A stretch of 64,000 nt of DNA from Actinocorallia herbida (GCF_003751225.1 NZ_RJKE01000001.1:5828001-5892000); one strand, 5' to 3'; counted from the first letter of the stretch, positions 42,818 to 51,694 are shown. Program-made: numbers and translations. The notes: a model not told the origin generated them from the letters alone.

Positions 42818-43132
42818 CTAGGCGTCTTCGTTGGTGGTGGGTCTGGTTGCGGTAAGCAGCCGTTTGCGTTCTGGGGTGTAGTGCCACCATGGGCGGGCGG
42901 GTCGTCCTTCGGCCTGGTCCACGGCGGACATGATGGTGTCGAGCAGGCACGGGTCCAGGGCCTCACCGCAGGCGGCCGACATCTGCTCGTACACCTCGAT
43001 CGGGTCCCTGCCCGTCAGCTGTGCGCTGCGGGTGATCCCGACGCGTGCGAAGTAGCCGGCCACCGCCCGGCCAACGTTGACCAGATCGGTGAGGTCGGAA
43101 CCGGCCAAGTCATTCCGGTCGTGGGAGTTCAT
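42818..43132 (-). CDS. helix-hairpin-helix protein, Cdd1/pathogenicity-locus type
   Basis: 104 residues. DLVNVGRAVAGYFARVGITR followed by LTGRDPIEVYEQMSAACGE matches the short helix-hairpin-helix proteins of the Cdd1 family, which may bind DNA; the end is RPWWHYTPERKRLL. ATG 43132 overlaps the stop of the LLM oxidoreductase gene by four bases (ATGA), so it is the last gene of a three-gene operon. Its cellular role is not established. Confidence 0.8.
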   Translation of the reverse strand: MNSHDRNDLAGSDLTDLVNVGRAVAGYFARVGITRSAQLTGRDPIEVYEQMSAACGEALDPCLLDTIMSAVDQAEGRPARPWWHYTPERKRLLTATRPTTNEDA

Positions 43133-44016
43133 GGCGCCGCCTCCTTGGCCGGTGTCCGGCGCGTCTGGTCGAGGGCATCGGCGAGCAGGCCGATCTGCCG
43201 GGGATCGCCCGAGCAGGGCAGCAGTACCAGGTCGTCGGCGCCCGCCGCGGTCAGGCGGGCGATCTCCAGGCGTAGCCGGTCGGGGCCGGTCAGCAGGTCG
43301 GGCTGGATGTGAGGAAGGTAGTCGGGGCCGTAGTAGTGCGCCACGTAGGCTTCGGCGGTCTGGGCCGCGCCGGGCCCCAGGCAGAAGTAGCGCTCGACGA
43401 TGATGCGCGGCCGTCCGGGGCGTGCGGCCCGGGTCCATTCCCGGTGGACGGCCTCGACGCCCTGTTCGAGGGTTCGCAGGCCGAAGGACGGGGCCACCCA
43501 GCCGTCGGACAGGCGGGCGGCTCGAGCGAACCCGGCGGGTACCAGACCGGCCAGGAGCAGTCCGGGACGGCCTTCAGGGAGGGCGGGGACCGGGCCGGAT
43601 GCTCCAGTCGTCTCCCCGCGCCACACGGCGCGCATCGCCGCGAGGCCCGCCTCGAACGCCGCGCCGCGCCGGGTCACCGGTACATCGCTGGCGGCATAGT
43701 CCTCGGGCCAACCGCCCATGCCCAGGCCCACGGTCAGTCGTCCGGCGCACAGCCGCTCCAGCGAGCCGATCTGCTTGGCCAGCAGTACGGGGTTGCCGCG
43801 GTAACCGGCGTTGAGGACAGTGGTCAACAGCTCGATGCGCTCAGTTCGGGCCGCCGCTGCGGCCAGCGCGACGAGCGGGTCCAGGTTGTCGTACACCAGC
43901 CGGTCGATCACCCCCAGGGAGGCGAAGCCGCGCTCCTCGCTCTCCGCGGCCCAGTTCCCGATGACCGTGGCGTCCGTGTCCGGCACGGCGGCGGGCAGCC
44001 CTATTCCGACCCGCAA
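43129..44016 (-). CDS. LLM class oxidoreductase, probably F420- or flavin-dependent
   Basis: 295 residues of the luciferase-like TIM-barrel fold: RVGIGLPAAVPDTD at the N-terminus, ERGFASLGVIDRL, then ERIELLTTVLNAGYRGNPVLLAKQ split over the third and fourth strands, and LTVGLGMGGWPEDY. These are typical of the actinobacterial group that uses coenzyme F420 or FMN. The start is TTG 44016, supported by GGGAGG five bases upstream. It lies 57 bases after the FAD oxidoreductase gene and overlaps the HhH gene. Hydride transfer to an unknown substrate is expected. Confidence 0.88.
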   Translation of the reverse strand: MRVGIGLPAAVPDTDATVIGNWAAESEERGFASLGVIDRLVYDNLDPLVALAAAAARTERIELLTTVLNAGYRGNPVLLAKQIGSLERLCAGRLTVGLGMGGWPEDYAASDVPVTRRGAAFEAGLAAMRAVWRGETTGASGPVPALPEGRPGLLLAGLVPAGFARAARLSDGWVAPSFGLRTLEQGVEAVHREWTRAARPGRPRIIVERYFCLGPGAAQTAEAYVAHYYGPDYLPHIQPDLLTGPDRLRLEIARLTAAGADDLVLLPCSGDPRQIGLLADALDQTRRTPAKEAAP

Positions 44017-44073
44017 GACTTCCTCCCGTGATTGTGGTTGTGTGCAGGTTGGGATGCGGATCCGGCCGCGCCG

Positions 44074-45417
44074 TCATGCCGGCGCCCCCTTCGGAGGGAT
44101 GTTGAAGTTGATCCGGAAGACGTTGCCGGGGTCGTAGACGGCTTTGAGCTCGGTCAGGCGGGTGTAATCGCCGGGCCGGTAGGCGGTGCGGACGATGGCC
44201 GGGTCGGTGTCCTCCACACCGGCGAAGTTGATGTTGGTGCCACCGGTGCTCCAGGGACGCATGCCCGCTAGGAACCGGTCGCGCGCCTCCCGGCTCCCGG
44301 GGGCGGGCGTCGCGCCGGTGAACAGGGAGAACACCGTGTCCCTGCCGCCGACGCAGTTGGGGAGCTCGGGCGGGCGGGCGTAGGCGCCGCCGAAGTGCCG
44401 CAGCTCGGTGATGAACGGCGGCTGCGCGTCTGGTCCTGCGTGGGCCAGGAGCGTGTCGACCGCGTCCTTGCCGATCTCGTGCAGGAGCACGTTGCGGTCA
44501 TAGGCCGCGTAGGGGGCATCGGTGGGCTCGTGGTGGATGGTGCCGACCTCGGCGTAGGGCATGTCCCGCAGCGTGTCCATCAAGGTGGAGCCGATCTCCC
44601 GCAGCGGACGCACCAGTTCCTCTCCGCTTTCGGTGCCGCTGAAGGCGATCCGTACATGCGTGACGAACCTGCCGCGCAACGGCGCCGGCACGCCGGGCAG
44701 GTCCGGGTTCTGGGCCAGCAGCACCGAAGAGGCCATGTGCTCCGGCAGCGAACGGGTCCATTCGGCGTAGGCGTGCAGGACGTCGCCGGTGGCGTCGGCG
44801 GGGAAGTAGAGGCCGCCGCCGTACAGCCGCGACACCGGGAACAGTTCGATCTCCATGCCGACGACGACGCCGAAGTTGTCCTTGCCGCCGCGCACCGCCC
44901 AGAACAGATCGGGGTCGCTGCCAGGGCCGGCCTCGCGCAGACGGCCGTCGGCGGTGACCACGCGCAGCCGCCGTACGTGATCGGCGGCGAAGCCGAAGCG
45001 GCGGCCGAGCAGGCCCGCGCCACCGCCGGTCGTGTACCCGACCGCGCCCACGTTCGGGCTGGAGCCGTTGAGCGGAGCCAGGCCGTGCGGGGCGGCCCGC
45101 TCCACGACCTGCCCCCAACGCGTCCCTGCCTCCACCCAGGCGGACCTGGCCTGCGGGTTCACCTCGACACCGTTCAGCCGCCCGGTGTTGATCAGCACGG
45201 CGCCGTCCGCCGCCACCGACGGGCTGTGGCCGGTGGCCATCACACCGACAGCCCGGCCCTGCGCCACCGCCATCCGCACGGCGGCGACCACGTCCTGCTC
45301 ACCGGCCACGCCGACCACGCACGCCGGACGCGATTCCACAGCCCGGTTGAGCCCCACCCGCTCCTGGTCATACGCATGCTCACCAGGTCGAAAGATCTGG
45401 TCTGGAGATAGGTTCAT
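44074..45417 (-). CDS. FAD-linked oxidoreductase, BBE-like
   Basis: 447 residues. The PCMH-type FAD-binding half shows ATGHSPS, whose His is the usual site of covalent FAD attachment, then [18 protein letters not shown]-like [17 protein letters not shown]; the C-terminus [15 protein letters not shown] is the berberine bridge enzyme-type tail that completes the FAD site. The second covalent Cys of bicovalent members is not evident. ATG 45417 has no SD; TACGTT about 12 bases upstream could be a -10 for a leaderless transcript. First gene of the operon with the LLM and HhH genes. Confidence 0.88.
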   Translation of the reverse strand: MNLSPDQIFRPGEHAYDQERVGLNRAVESRPACVVGVAGEQDVVAAVRMAVAQGRAVGVMATGHSPSVAADGAVLINTGRLNGVEVNPQARSAWVEAGTRWGQVVERAAPHGLAPLNGSSPNVGAVGYTTGGGAGLLGRRFGFAADHVRRLRVVTADGRLREAGPGSDPDLFWAVRGGKDNFGVVVGMEIELFPVSRLYGGGLYFPADATGDVLHAYAEWTRSLPEHMASSVLLAQNPDLPGVPAPLRGRFVTHVRIAFSGTESGEELVRPLREIGSTLMDTLRDMPYAEVGTIHHEPTDAPYAAYDRNVLLHEIGKDAVDTLLAHAGPDAQPPFITELRHFGGAYARPPELPNCVGGRDTVFSLFTGATPAPGSREARDRFLAGMRPWSTGGTNINFAGVEDTDPAIVRTAYRPGDYTRLTELKAVYDPGNVFRINFNIPPKGAPA

Positions 45418-45742
45418 GCAGGTCAACGTATCGACGCAATGGACGGCGGTCTTGTAGGAATCGGACACCGTGCGCCCGGCGAAGTCACCGACCCCGCGAT
45501 CCGCACCGCCCGAAACGGGGTCGACCAGCATCGGAACGAAAAGTCGCGTTAGCGGGCCTGGTGGCGTCGGCATAGCGCGGATGGTCGTTCCGATCCGGGT
45601 GGTGCGCTCAGGAGGGGTGGTCTGTGACCAGTTCGATCTCAATGGCCAGGACTCCCAGCGCTTCCTTCTCCGGGCCGTGGATACGGCGGATGTTGGCGAG
45701 CTGCTGGTCGCGCTGGTGGCGTTGCAGCTGCGCCGGGCCAGC
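45418..45742. other. 325-base region between two minus-strand genes
   Basis: It should hold the promoter of the FAD oxidoreductase. On the minus strand, bases 45608-45742 continue the dehalogenase frame after its stop with protein-like sequence ([31 protein letters not shown]) ending at a TGA; this may be the tail of a lost gene. Nothing else was recognised. Confidence 0.45.
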
Positions 45743-46609
45743 TCAGATGAGGTGATGGCGGTTCAGCCAGCCGGCGATGGCCTGGCCGATGGCGTGGGGC
45801 TGGTCCTCGGGAGCCTGATGGCCGGCGGGTCCGATCCCTTCGATTTCGAGGGCGGCGATGTTCCGGCGAGCCCAGTCCACGATCTCGGGGGAGGCGATAC
45901 CGACACCCTCCTCGACCGTGAGGAGAAGTTTGGGCACCTCGGGGCTGCCGGCGAGCCATTCGCCGTAGGTGTCCATGCGCTCGGCCACATCGGCCGGTTC
46001 GCGGTCGTAGGGAATCTCGCGAGGCCACTGGAGCAGCGGAAGGCGCGACGCAGGGTCGGTGTAGGGCGCGCGGTAGACGTCGTGGTCCTCTGGGCTGAGG
46101 CCTGTCTTGATGGCGAACGGGTGGGGCAGGGCGAACTCGATGGCGGCATTCTCCTCCAGCAGTAGCCGCTCGCCGAGCCCGGGGGTGCGCAGCGCCTTGG
46201 AATGGTCGATCACGTCCTGCGGCAGCTCCGCCCACATCTGCGGCCGCAGGAACGTCTCCAGGACGGCGACGCCGCGCACCTGGTCGGGGTGGCGTGCGGC
46301 ACGGTCCATGGCCAGTGCGCCGCCCCAATCGTGGCCGACCAGGACGGCCTCCTTCAGCTCCATGGCTTCGAACCACGCGTCCAGGTAGCGAGCGTGGTCG
46401 GCGAAGCGGTAACCGATGTCGGGCTTTCCCGAGGCGCCCATCCCGATCAGATCAGGGGCCAGGACCTTGGCGCGATCGGCGACGTGCGGGATGACGTTGC
46501 GCCAGATGTAGGACGAGGTGGGGCTGCCGTGCAGGAACACCACGGGCGACTCGCCCTGCCCGGTCTCTATGTAGGCGAGGTGGGAGTCGAGAACGGCGAC
46601 AGTGTGCAT
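45743..46609 (-). CDS. haloalkane dehalogenase-like alpha/beta hydrolase
   Basis: 288 residues similar to HLD-II haloalkane dehalogenases. Nucleophile Asp94 in GHDWGG with the halide-binding Trp95, catalytic acid Glu118 in LETFLRP, and His in [10 protein letters not shown] near residue 265. The second halide ligand, Asn in HGNPTSS of characterised enzymes, is Ser here (HGSPTSS), so activity on halides is uncertain and an epoxide or ester substrate is possible. ATG 46609 with AAGGG upstream. Divergent from a double-MarR regulator; a good promoter lies between. Confidence 0.88.
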   Translation of the reverse strand: MHTVAVLDSHLAYIETGQGESPVVFLHGSPTSSYIWRNVIPHVADRAKVLAPDLIGMGASGKPDIGYRFADHARYLDAWFEAMELKEAVLVGHDWGGALAMDRAARHPDQVRGVAVLETFLRPQMWAELPQDVIDHSKALRTPGLGERLLLEENAAIEFALPHPFAIKTGLSPEDHDVYRAPYTDPASRLPLLQWPREIPYDREPADVAERMDTYGEWLAGSPEVPKLLLTVEEGVGIASPEIVDWARRNIAALEIEGIGPAGHQAPEDQPHAIGQAIAGWLNRHHLI

Positions 46610-46642
46610 GATCGTTAGACCCTTCGCTGGTTTGGCACCTGG

Positions 46643-46672
46643 AACCTAGATCTACACTCCTCCAACTGTCAA
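46643..46672 (-). promoter_or_regulatory. promoter of the dehalogenase-like gene
   Basis: Read on the minus strand, TTGACA (46667-46672) and TAGGTT (46643-46648) are separated by 18 bases, a near-consensus housekeeping sigma promoter. Transcription would start about 27 bases before the ATG. Confidence 0.65.
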
Positions 46673-46686
46673 CTTCCCAAGTAATT

Positions 46687-46717
46687 CTGATGCAACCATC
46701 ACTGACAGAAGCATCAG
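46687..46717. promoter_or_regulatory. inverted repeat, candidate MarR operator
   Basis: CTGATGC and GCATCAG are 7-base arms 17 bases apart in the AT-richer divergent region between the dehalogenase-like gene and the double-MarR gene. Confidence 0.45.
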
Positions 46718-46748
46718 CCTGCTAACATCACGCCCGGAGGTGAGGCTC

Positions 46749-47603
46749 GTGCCCGACCAGGCAGGAAACGTCGTCGACGACGAATCCGGACCGCTGCATG
46801 CGACCACCGGTCACCTGATGCGCCGCGTGTTCACGACCGTCACCGCTCACGCCGTGAAGGACGGGCCCCAGTCGCGCGAGTTCGTGGTGCTCGACATCCT
46901 CGCCGACGCGGACGCTCCCTCCCAGCAGGACCTCGCCCACCGACTCGGCATCAACCGTACGATCATGGTCAGGCTGCTCGATCGGCTCCAAGAGGCGGGC
47001 CATATCGTCCGCACTCGCAACCCGGCCAACCGCCGCACCTACATGCTGTCGCTGACCGAGGCGGGCCGTACCGCCCTGGACGGTATGCGCCAAGCCGTCG
47101 CCGACAGCGATGCCCGGGTCACCGCCGCGCTCACCGACCTCGAACGGCGGCGCCTCACCGCGCTGTTGACCATGCTCGTCGCCGACGACGGGCCATCCGC
47201 CATCCGCAGCATCGAGCACCTGATAGCTCAAGCCCACTACCGCCTGCGCCGTCTTGGGGATCATCGGCTCGCGGCGCACGGCCTGCGCACCCGCCATTTC
47301 GCCTTGCTGCCCGCGCTGGACCGGCTCGCCCCCTGCCCGCAAGAGCAACTGGCCCGATACCTGCACCTGACCGAGCCCGCCGTCGCATCGCTCATCGAGG
47401 AACTGGTCCGGGCCGGCATCGTGTCCCGCGGCCAGGACCCGCACGACCGACGCCGCTATGCCCTGCAGCTCACCGACCTCGGCCGCGCCCGCATGCCTGT
47501 AGTGCGTGAAGCCCTGGAGAGCATGGAGCGCTACATCGACGACGTCCTCGGCCCGGACCGCGCGCAAGAACTTCGCGCCCTTCTCACCAAGCTCTTGCCG
47601 TAA
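46749..47603 (+). CDS. regulator with two tandem MarR domains
   Basis: 284 residues made of two winged-helix MarR domains in one chain. Domain 1 (about residues 20-125) has SQQDLAHRLGINRTIMVRLL and wing RNPANRRTYMLSLT; domain 2 (about 150-284) has PQEQLARYLHLTEPAVASLI and wing DPHDRRRYALQLT. MarR proteins normally dimerise, so this chain could mimic a dimer by itself. GTG 46749 was chosen because GGAGGTGA lies just upstream; GTG 46740 overlaps that SD. Divergent from the dehalogenase-like gene, its likely target. Confidence 0.9.
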   Translation: MPDQAGNVVDDESGPLHATTGHLMRRVFTTVTAHAVKDGPQSREFVVLDILADADAPSQQDLAHRLGINRTIMVRLLDRLQEAGHIVRTRNPANRRTYMLSLTEAGRTALDGMRQAVADSDARVTAALTDLERRRLTALLTMLVADDGPSAIRSIEHLIAQAHYRLRRLGDHRLAAHGLRTRHFALLPALDRLAPCPQEQLARYLHLTEPAVASLIEELVRAGIVSRGQDPHDRRRYALQLTDLGRARMPVVREALESMERYIDDVLGPDRAQELRALLTKLLP

Positions 47604-47735
47604 GCAGATCGACACACCCCGCCCCATCTCGCGGGGAAGCTCAGCCTTGGATGAGCTCGCAATCCATCTGCTCTCTCCCGAGGATCGGGCTCGGGAGGCT
47701 GATGAAGCCGCTGCGGTGAGGGCCGAGGTAGCTCG

Positions 47736-47945
47736 ATGGAAATCGCTGCCAAGCTGACGGATTGCCGGGCCCTCCGCGTACTCGATTAGCAAACTCGCGA
47801 ACGGCTCGGGCACTGGGGTCGGCGGGTCTCCGAGCTTCAGGAGCACCTCGCCGTCGGTGCCGGTGGTGATGTCGTCGGTGGTGAGTAGAACGATTCTGCT
47901 GACGGGATGGGCACAGAGCAGGATCAAGATGGATCTGGGCCGCCA
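47736..47945 (-). pseudogene. remnant of site-specific recombinase/integrase-type gene
   Basis: On the minus strand, ILILLCAHPVSRIVLLTTDD, then GEVLLKLGDPPTPVPEPFAS and AIRQL match, by memory, a segment common in actinobacterial integrase-like proteins (LLYAQPVSRI..LT..D; LGDPPSPVPEPF; AIRQH). Both ends are missing and an internal part between the last two motifs seems deleted. The rest of 47604-48089 (the gap between the MarR and ArsR genes) shows nothing else recognisable apart from the inverted repeat near 48040. Confidence 0.5.
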
Positions 47946-48036
47946 CGGGACCCCGTCCCCCGGCCGCCCTGGCGCTGCTCGTCGACCGCGTCGACTCAGG
48001 GACATCTCAGGGTTGAGCCCTCTCCCCGACCTCCGA

Positions 48037-48055
48037 TGGAAATGTTATGTTTCCA
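48037..48055. promoter_or_regulatory. inverted repeat upstream of ArsR-like gene
   Basis: TGGAAA and TTTCCA flank TGTTATG, 34 bases before the ArsR-like start, in a locally AT-rich stretch. Likely operator for autoregulation. Confidence 0.5.
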
Positions 48056-48089
48056 CCTGTCAGAGTTTTCTTACACATGAAGGAGCGAC

Positions 48090-48413
48090 ATGACAGCCAC
48101 TCCGCCGACCGGCGACGAGCTGGTCGGAATGCTGGCTGCGCTGTCCAATCCCCTGCGTTTGCGCATCGTCGCCGAGCTGGCGAACGGCCGTGACTACGTG
48201 AGCAACCTCGCCCGCGTGATCGGTGTGAGCCGCCCCCTGCTTCACATGCACCTGCAACGTCTGGAGGCCGTCGGCCTGATCGTCGGCAGCCTCGAGCTCT
48301 CCGAGGACGGCAAAGCCATGAAGTACTACGAAGTCGCCGACTTCGACGTCCGCCTCACCGCGAGCACCCTCGCCGAGGCCGTCACCACCCTGACCCTGAA
48401 GGAGAAGTCGTGA
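48090..48413 (+). CDS. ArsR-like winged-helix regulator
   Basis: 107 residues. LAALSNPLRLRIVAELANG and YVSNLARVIGVSRPLLHMHL form a winged-helix DNA-binding domain, followed by a wing and LTASTLAEAVTTL. No Cys-based metal site is evident, so it probably senses something other than a thiophilic metal. ATG 48090 follows AAGGAG. GTGA overlap with the next gene starts a three-gene operon ending in an MMPL transporter. Confidence 0.88.
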   Translation: MTATPPTGDELVGMLAALSNPLRLRIVAELANGRDYVSNLARVIGVSRPLLHMHLQRLEAVGLIVGSLELSEDGKAMKYYEVADFDVRLTASTLAEAVTTLTLKEKS

Positions 48414-48697
48414 ACACCGTCGCCGCCGATGAGGCGATCGCCTGGCCGGAGGTGACCGCCTTCCTGGGCATGTTCCTCATCGCCACCATCCTGATCGGCA
48501 TCGTGATCTCGAGCTGGCTCGAGGCCCGCAAGCAGAAGCTCGGCGCCCACCAGGCCGACGACCTGCGCCAGCTCGTCCAGCGGTTCGAGCAGCTCGCCGA
48601 GTCCACCCTCGACGCCCAGCAGCGTTCCGCCGCCGACCTGGCCGAGCTCAGGTCCCGCACCGCGGCGATCGAGAAGATCCTGCGAAGCGTCGAATGA
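48410..48697 (+). CDS. single-span membrane protein with coiled coil
   Basis: 95 residues. A hydrophobic segment of about 22 residues (VTAFLGMFLIATILIGIVI) follows a short N-terminus; the C-terminal half (LRQLVQRFEQLAESTLDAQQ onward) is a heptad-like helix expected to form a coiled coil in the cytoplasm. GTG 48410 overlaps the ArsR stop, and its own stop overlaps the MMPL start (ATGA). Perhaps a small accessory subunit for the transporter or a link to the regulator. Confidence 0.82.
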   Translation: MNTVAADEAIAWPEVTAFLGMFLIATILIGIVISSWLEARKQKLGAHQADDLRQLVQRFEQLAESTLDAQQRSAADLAELRSRTAAIEKILRSVE

Positions 48698-50775
48698 ACC
48701 GGCCCCGCTCCGTGAGCCGGTTCCGCCTCCTCGCGTGGGGCGCCCTGGCGCTGTGGACCGCCGTCTCCGCCCTGCTGATACCCCTCGCCGGCAGGTCGGG
48801 AGAGATCGTCTCCAAGGACCCCGCGCTGCTGCTGCCGCGCAGTTCCGAGGCGACCCGGGCCCTGCTCGCCGAGCGGCTGGCCTTCCCCGGTGCCGACACC
48901 CCCGAGGCCGTGGTCGTCTACGTCCGCGCCACGGGGCTCACCCCGGCCGACCGGGCCGCGGCCGACGCAGACCGGACGGCCTTCGCCGCCCTCGCCAAGG
49001 ACGGCCGGATCGCGCCCACCGCGGTGAGCGCCGACGGTCAGGCCCTCCTCGTCTCCTTCCCCCTGCGCAAGGACGGCGACCCCGAGGCCGTCGTCAAGAG
49101 GGTCAAGGCGGGGCTCGAGGACGCGCCGCCGGGCCTGGAGACGGCCGTCACCGGTTCGGCCGGGGCCCTGTCCGACATCTCCGACGCCGTCGGGGGCACC
49201 GACACGACACTGCTGCTGTCGGCCGCCCTGGTCGTCGCGATCCTGCTGCTCATCACCTACCGCAGCCCGTCCATGTGGATCCTGCCGCTGTTCGCGGTCG
49301 GCCTCGCCAGCCAGATCGCCACCGGGATCGTCTTCCTGCTGGGGAAGCACGCGGGCGTCACGGTCACCGAGGACGCGACCGCGCTGATGCTCATCATGGT
49401 CTTCGGGGTCGGCACGGACTACGCACTGCTGCTGATCGCCCGCTACCGCGAGGAGCTGTACCGGCACGAGGACCGGTTCGCCGCGATGGCCGTCGCGGTC
49501 CGGCACTCGTTCCCGGCGATCCTGGCCTCGGCGGGGACCGTCACGGTCGGGATGCTGTGCCTGCTGGCCGCGCGGATGAACGACGTGCGCGGGTTCGGGC
49601 CGATCGCCGCGGCGGGGATCGTGGTCGCGTTCGCGGTGATGACCACGCTGCTCCCCGCGCTGCTGGTGCTGCTCGGCCGCTGGGTGTTCTGGCCGTTCGT
49701 GCCGCGCGCGGGCCGGGCTCCGAAGGCGCGGAGCCGGGCGGGCGGGGTCTGGGAGCGGGCCGCGGCGCTCGTCGACCGGCGGCCCCGCCGGATCTGGGTG
49801 CTCAGCACGCTCGCCCTCGCCGTGCTGTCCCTCGGCGTGCTCGGGTTCCGGCCCGGGCTGACCGCCGAGCAGACCTACACCGAGAAGGTCGGATCGGTCG
49901 TCGGGCAAGAACTCATCGCGCAGCACTATCCGGGCGGCGCGTCCGGGCCGGCGCGGATCATCGTCCCGGTGGACTCCGCCGGGGCCGTCTCGGGCGCGGC
50001 GAAGGTCCGCGGAGTGGCCTCGGTGGGCGCACCCGTGATCTCCGCCGACGGCCGGACCGCCAGGATCGACGCCGTCCTCGCCGATCCGCCCGACTCCGAG
50101 GCCGCCAAGGACACCGTCGACCGCCTCAGGAACGCTTTCCACGGCACAGGCGCCCTGGTCGGCGGCCAGACCGCGACCACCCTCGACGTCGAACGGGCCT
50201 CCCATCACGACAACCTGGTCGTGCCCCCGCTGATCCTCGTGGTCGTCCTCGCGGTGCTGGTCCTGCTGCTGCGGGCCGTAGTCGCCCCGATCCTGCTGGC
50301 CGCGAGCGTGGTCCTCTCCTTCGCCGCGGCGATGGGCGCGGCCGGGCTGCTGATGCAGCTCCTCGGGCATCCGCACTTCATACCGTCGCTGCCGCTCTAC
50401 GGGTTCCTGTTCCTTGTCACCCTCGGCATCGACTACACGATCTTCCTGATGACCAGGGCACGGGAGGAAGTCGCCGTCCGGGGCCACCGTCAGGGCGTCC
50501 TGACCGCCCTGACGGTCACCGGCGGGGTGATCACCAGCGCCGGGATCGTGCTGGCGGCCACCTTCGCCACCCTGATCACCCTGCCGATCGTGATGGCCCT
50601 CCAGATCGGCGCGATCGTGGCCATCGGCGTCCTGCTCGACACCCTCGTGGTCCGGACGCTCCTCATCCCCGCCCTGATCATCGACGTGGGAGACCGCGTG
50701 TGGTGGCCCGGCAGAAGGAACGCCAGGCCGCCTGCGGAACGCCTCAGCCGCGACGCCGTCGACCTTGTGGGATAA
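48694..50775 (+). CDS. MMPL family RND-type transporter
   Basis: 693 residues. Large extracytoplasmic loop after the first membrane segment, then a membrane bundle with GVGTDYALLLIARYREEL, and a second half with GIDYTIFLMTRAREEV; these Asp-Tyr motifs carry the proton-relay residues of MMPL transporters, which move lipids or hydrophobic compounds to the cell surface. ATG 48694 overlaps the preceding stop. Last gene of an operon of regulator, small membrane protein and transporter, ended by a strong hairpin. Confidence 0.92.
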   Translation: MNRPRSVSRFRLLAWGALALWTAVSALLIPLAGRSGEIVSKDPALLLPRSSEATRALLAERLAFPGADTPEAVVVYVRATGLTPADRAAADADRTAFAALAKDGRIAPTAVSADGQALLVSFPLRKDGDPEAVVKRVKAGLEDAPPGLETAVTGSAGALSDISDAVGGTDTTLLLSAALVVAILLLITYRSPSMWILPLFAVGLASQIATGIVFLLGKHAGVTVTEDATALMLIMVFGVGTDYALLLIARYREELYRHEDRFAAMAVAVRHSFPAILASAGTVTVGMLCLLAARMNDVRGFGPIAAAGIVVAFAVMTTLLPALLVLLGRWVFWPFVPRAGRAPKARSRAGGVWERAAALVDRRPRRIWVLSTLALAVLSLGVLGFRPGLTAEQTYTEKVGSVVGQELIAQHYPGGASGPARIIVPVDSAGAVSGAAKVRGVASVGAPVISADGRTARIDAVLADPPDSEAAKDTVDRLRNAFHGTGALVGGQTATTLDVERASHHDNLVVPPLILVVVLAVLVLLLRAVVAPILLAASVVLSFAAAMGAAGLLMQLLGHPHFIPSLPLYGFLFLVTLGIDYTIFLMTRAREEVAVRGHRQGVLTALTVTGGVITSAGIVLAATFATLITLPIVMALQIGAIVAIGVLLDTLVVRTLLIPALIIDVGDRVWWPGRRNARPPAERLSRDAVDLVG

Positions 50776-50777
50776 GG

Positions 50778-50803
50778 GCCGGGACGCCCCAGTGCGTCCC
50801 GGC
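50778..50803 (+). terminator. hairpin after MMPL gene
   Basis: GCCGGGACG and CGTCCCGGC pair over nine bases around CCCCAGTG, three bases after the stop. Confidence 0.83.
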
Positions 50804-50959
50804 TCCGAATTCCTTGTGAGACCGGGAGCGGCTGCCAGCCGTCTCAGCAGGGTGTGAGCTTCCCCCGTGCGACGGACAGCTTGATCGTGGTTCTGTCTGA
50901 AGCGCCCCGGCAATGCGCCTGGCGAGACATGCCGTGTCGCGACTGGTGTGCTCGCGGCT

Positions 50960-51229
50960 TCAGCCGGTCCAGGTCATGGCGACGATGACGACACGTCGTT
51001 GATCGTCTTCTTCATGCTCAAGGATGAGGTACCAGGCCAGGCCCCGGCCAACGGCGAAGCTCATGGTCCTGGAATCGGCGGCCGCCGGATTGCTCCGGTT
51101 GTAAGGCTCACCGCCCCAGGGGGCGAGTTCCAGCTAGGCACGCAGTTCCAGGTAGCCCTCAAGACCATCGGTCCGCACATCGGCGAGCGCTTCCAGAACC
51201 GCATCGGTCTCCTCGACGACGTAGGTCAC
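50960..51229 (-). pseudogene. RelE/ParE-like toxin gene with internal amber stop
   Basis: A 90-codon frame from GTG 51229 to TGA 50960 reads VTYVVEETDAVLEALADV, then a TAG at 51134-51136 (probably a former CAG), then LELAPWGGEPYNRSNP and RGLAWYLILEHEEDDQRR ending VVIVAMTWTG. Length and layout fit the small RelE/ParE-type toxin fold. The GTG overlaps the stop of an upstream frame ending IRARLAAER (GTGA), which could be the tail of an antitoxin. Apart from this, the transposase tail and the MMPL hairpin, bases 50776-51694 show no gene. Confidence 0.5.
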
Positions 51230-51581
51230 CGCTCGGCGGCGAGCCGTGCCCGGATCATGTCCACCGCCGAACCGGTGGGAACGTGCTCACCGCTCCGGCC
51301 TCGCCGAGCTCCGCCGCTACCACGACCTCACAGACTGGCAGCCGATCTGGGTGCAGACCGCCTGACCCGCCTGCCCGCTGCGACCGTCGCCACCGGTGGC
51401 GGTGGCGGTGGTCGCAGCGTAGCTCCGGGACCCGTGCGCCTGCACCCCGGCTCAAGCAGGTCACTGGGACCGCTTCGCATTCGAGTGCTTGTGTCGCGTG
51501 TTGCTGCTGGTGGCAGCGGCGCCAGGGCAGGAGGAGGAGGTTCTTGCCCGCCACCGCGGCCAGCGCCGCGGACTCGTTCGG

Positions 51582-51686
51582 GTGACCGGAGCGGACCTCG
51601 CCACCCGCTACGAGAAACTCGCAGCCCGCTACGAAGCCGTCCTCCACATCGCCATCATCAACGACCGGCTCCAGACCTCGCTTTGA
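51582..51686 (+). mobile_element. C-terminal transposase remnant, IS5-like
   Basis: DLATRYEKLAARYEAVLHIA followed by a short tail and a stop resembles the end of IS5-group transposases of actinobacteria (TRYDKLA..Y.A.V..AAI). Nothing upstream completes the enzyme, so this is a scar of an insertion. Confidence 0.5.
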
Positions 51687-51694
51687 GACAGGCC

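Noticed and set aside
48382-50913. 843-codon minus-strand frame opposite the MMPL operon
   Set aside because: Composition is charged and repetitive (Asp/Arg/Gln/Gly), no domain, and it crosses three well-supported plus-strand genes.
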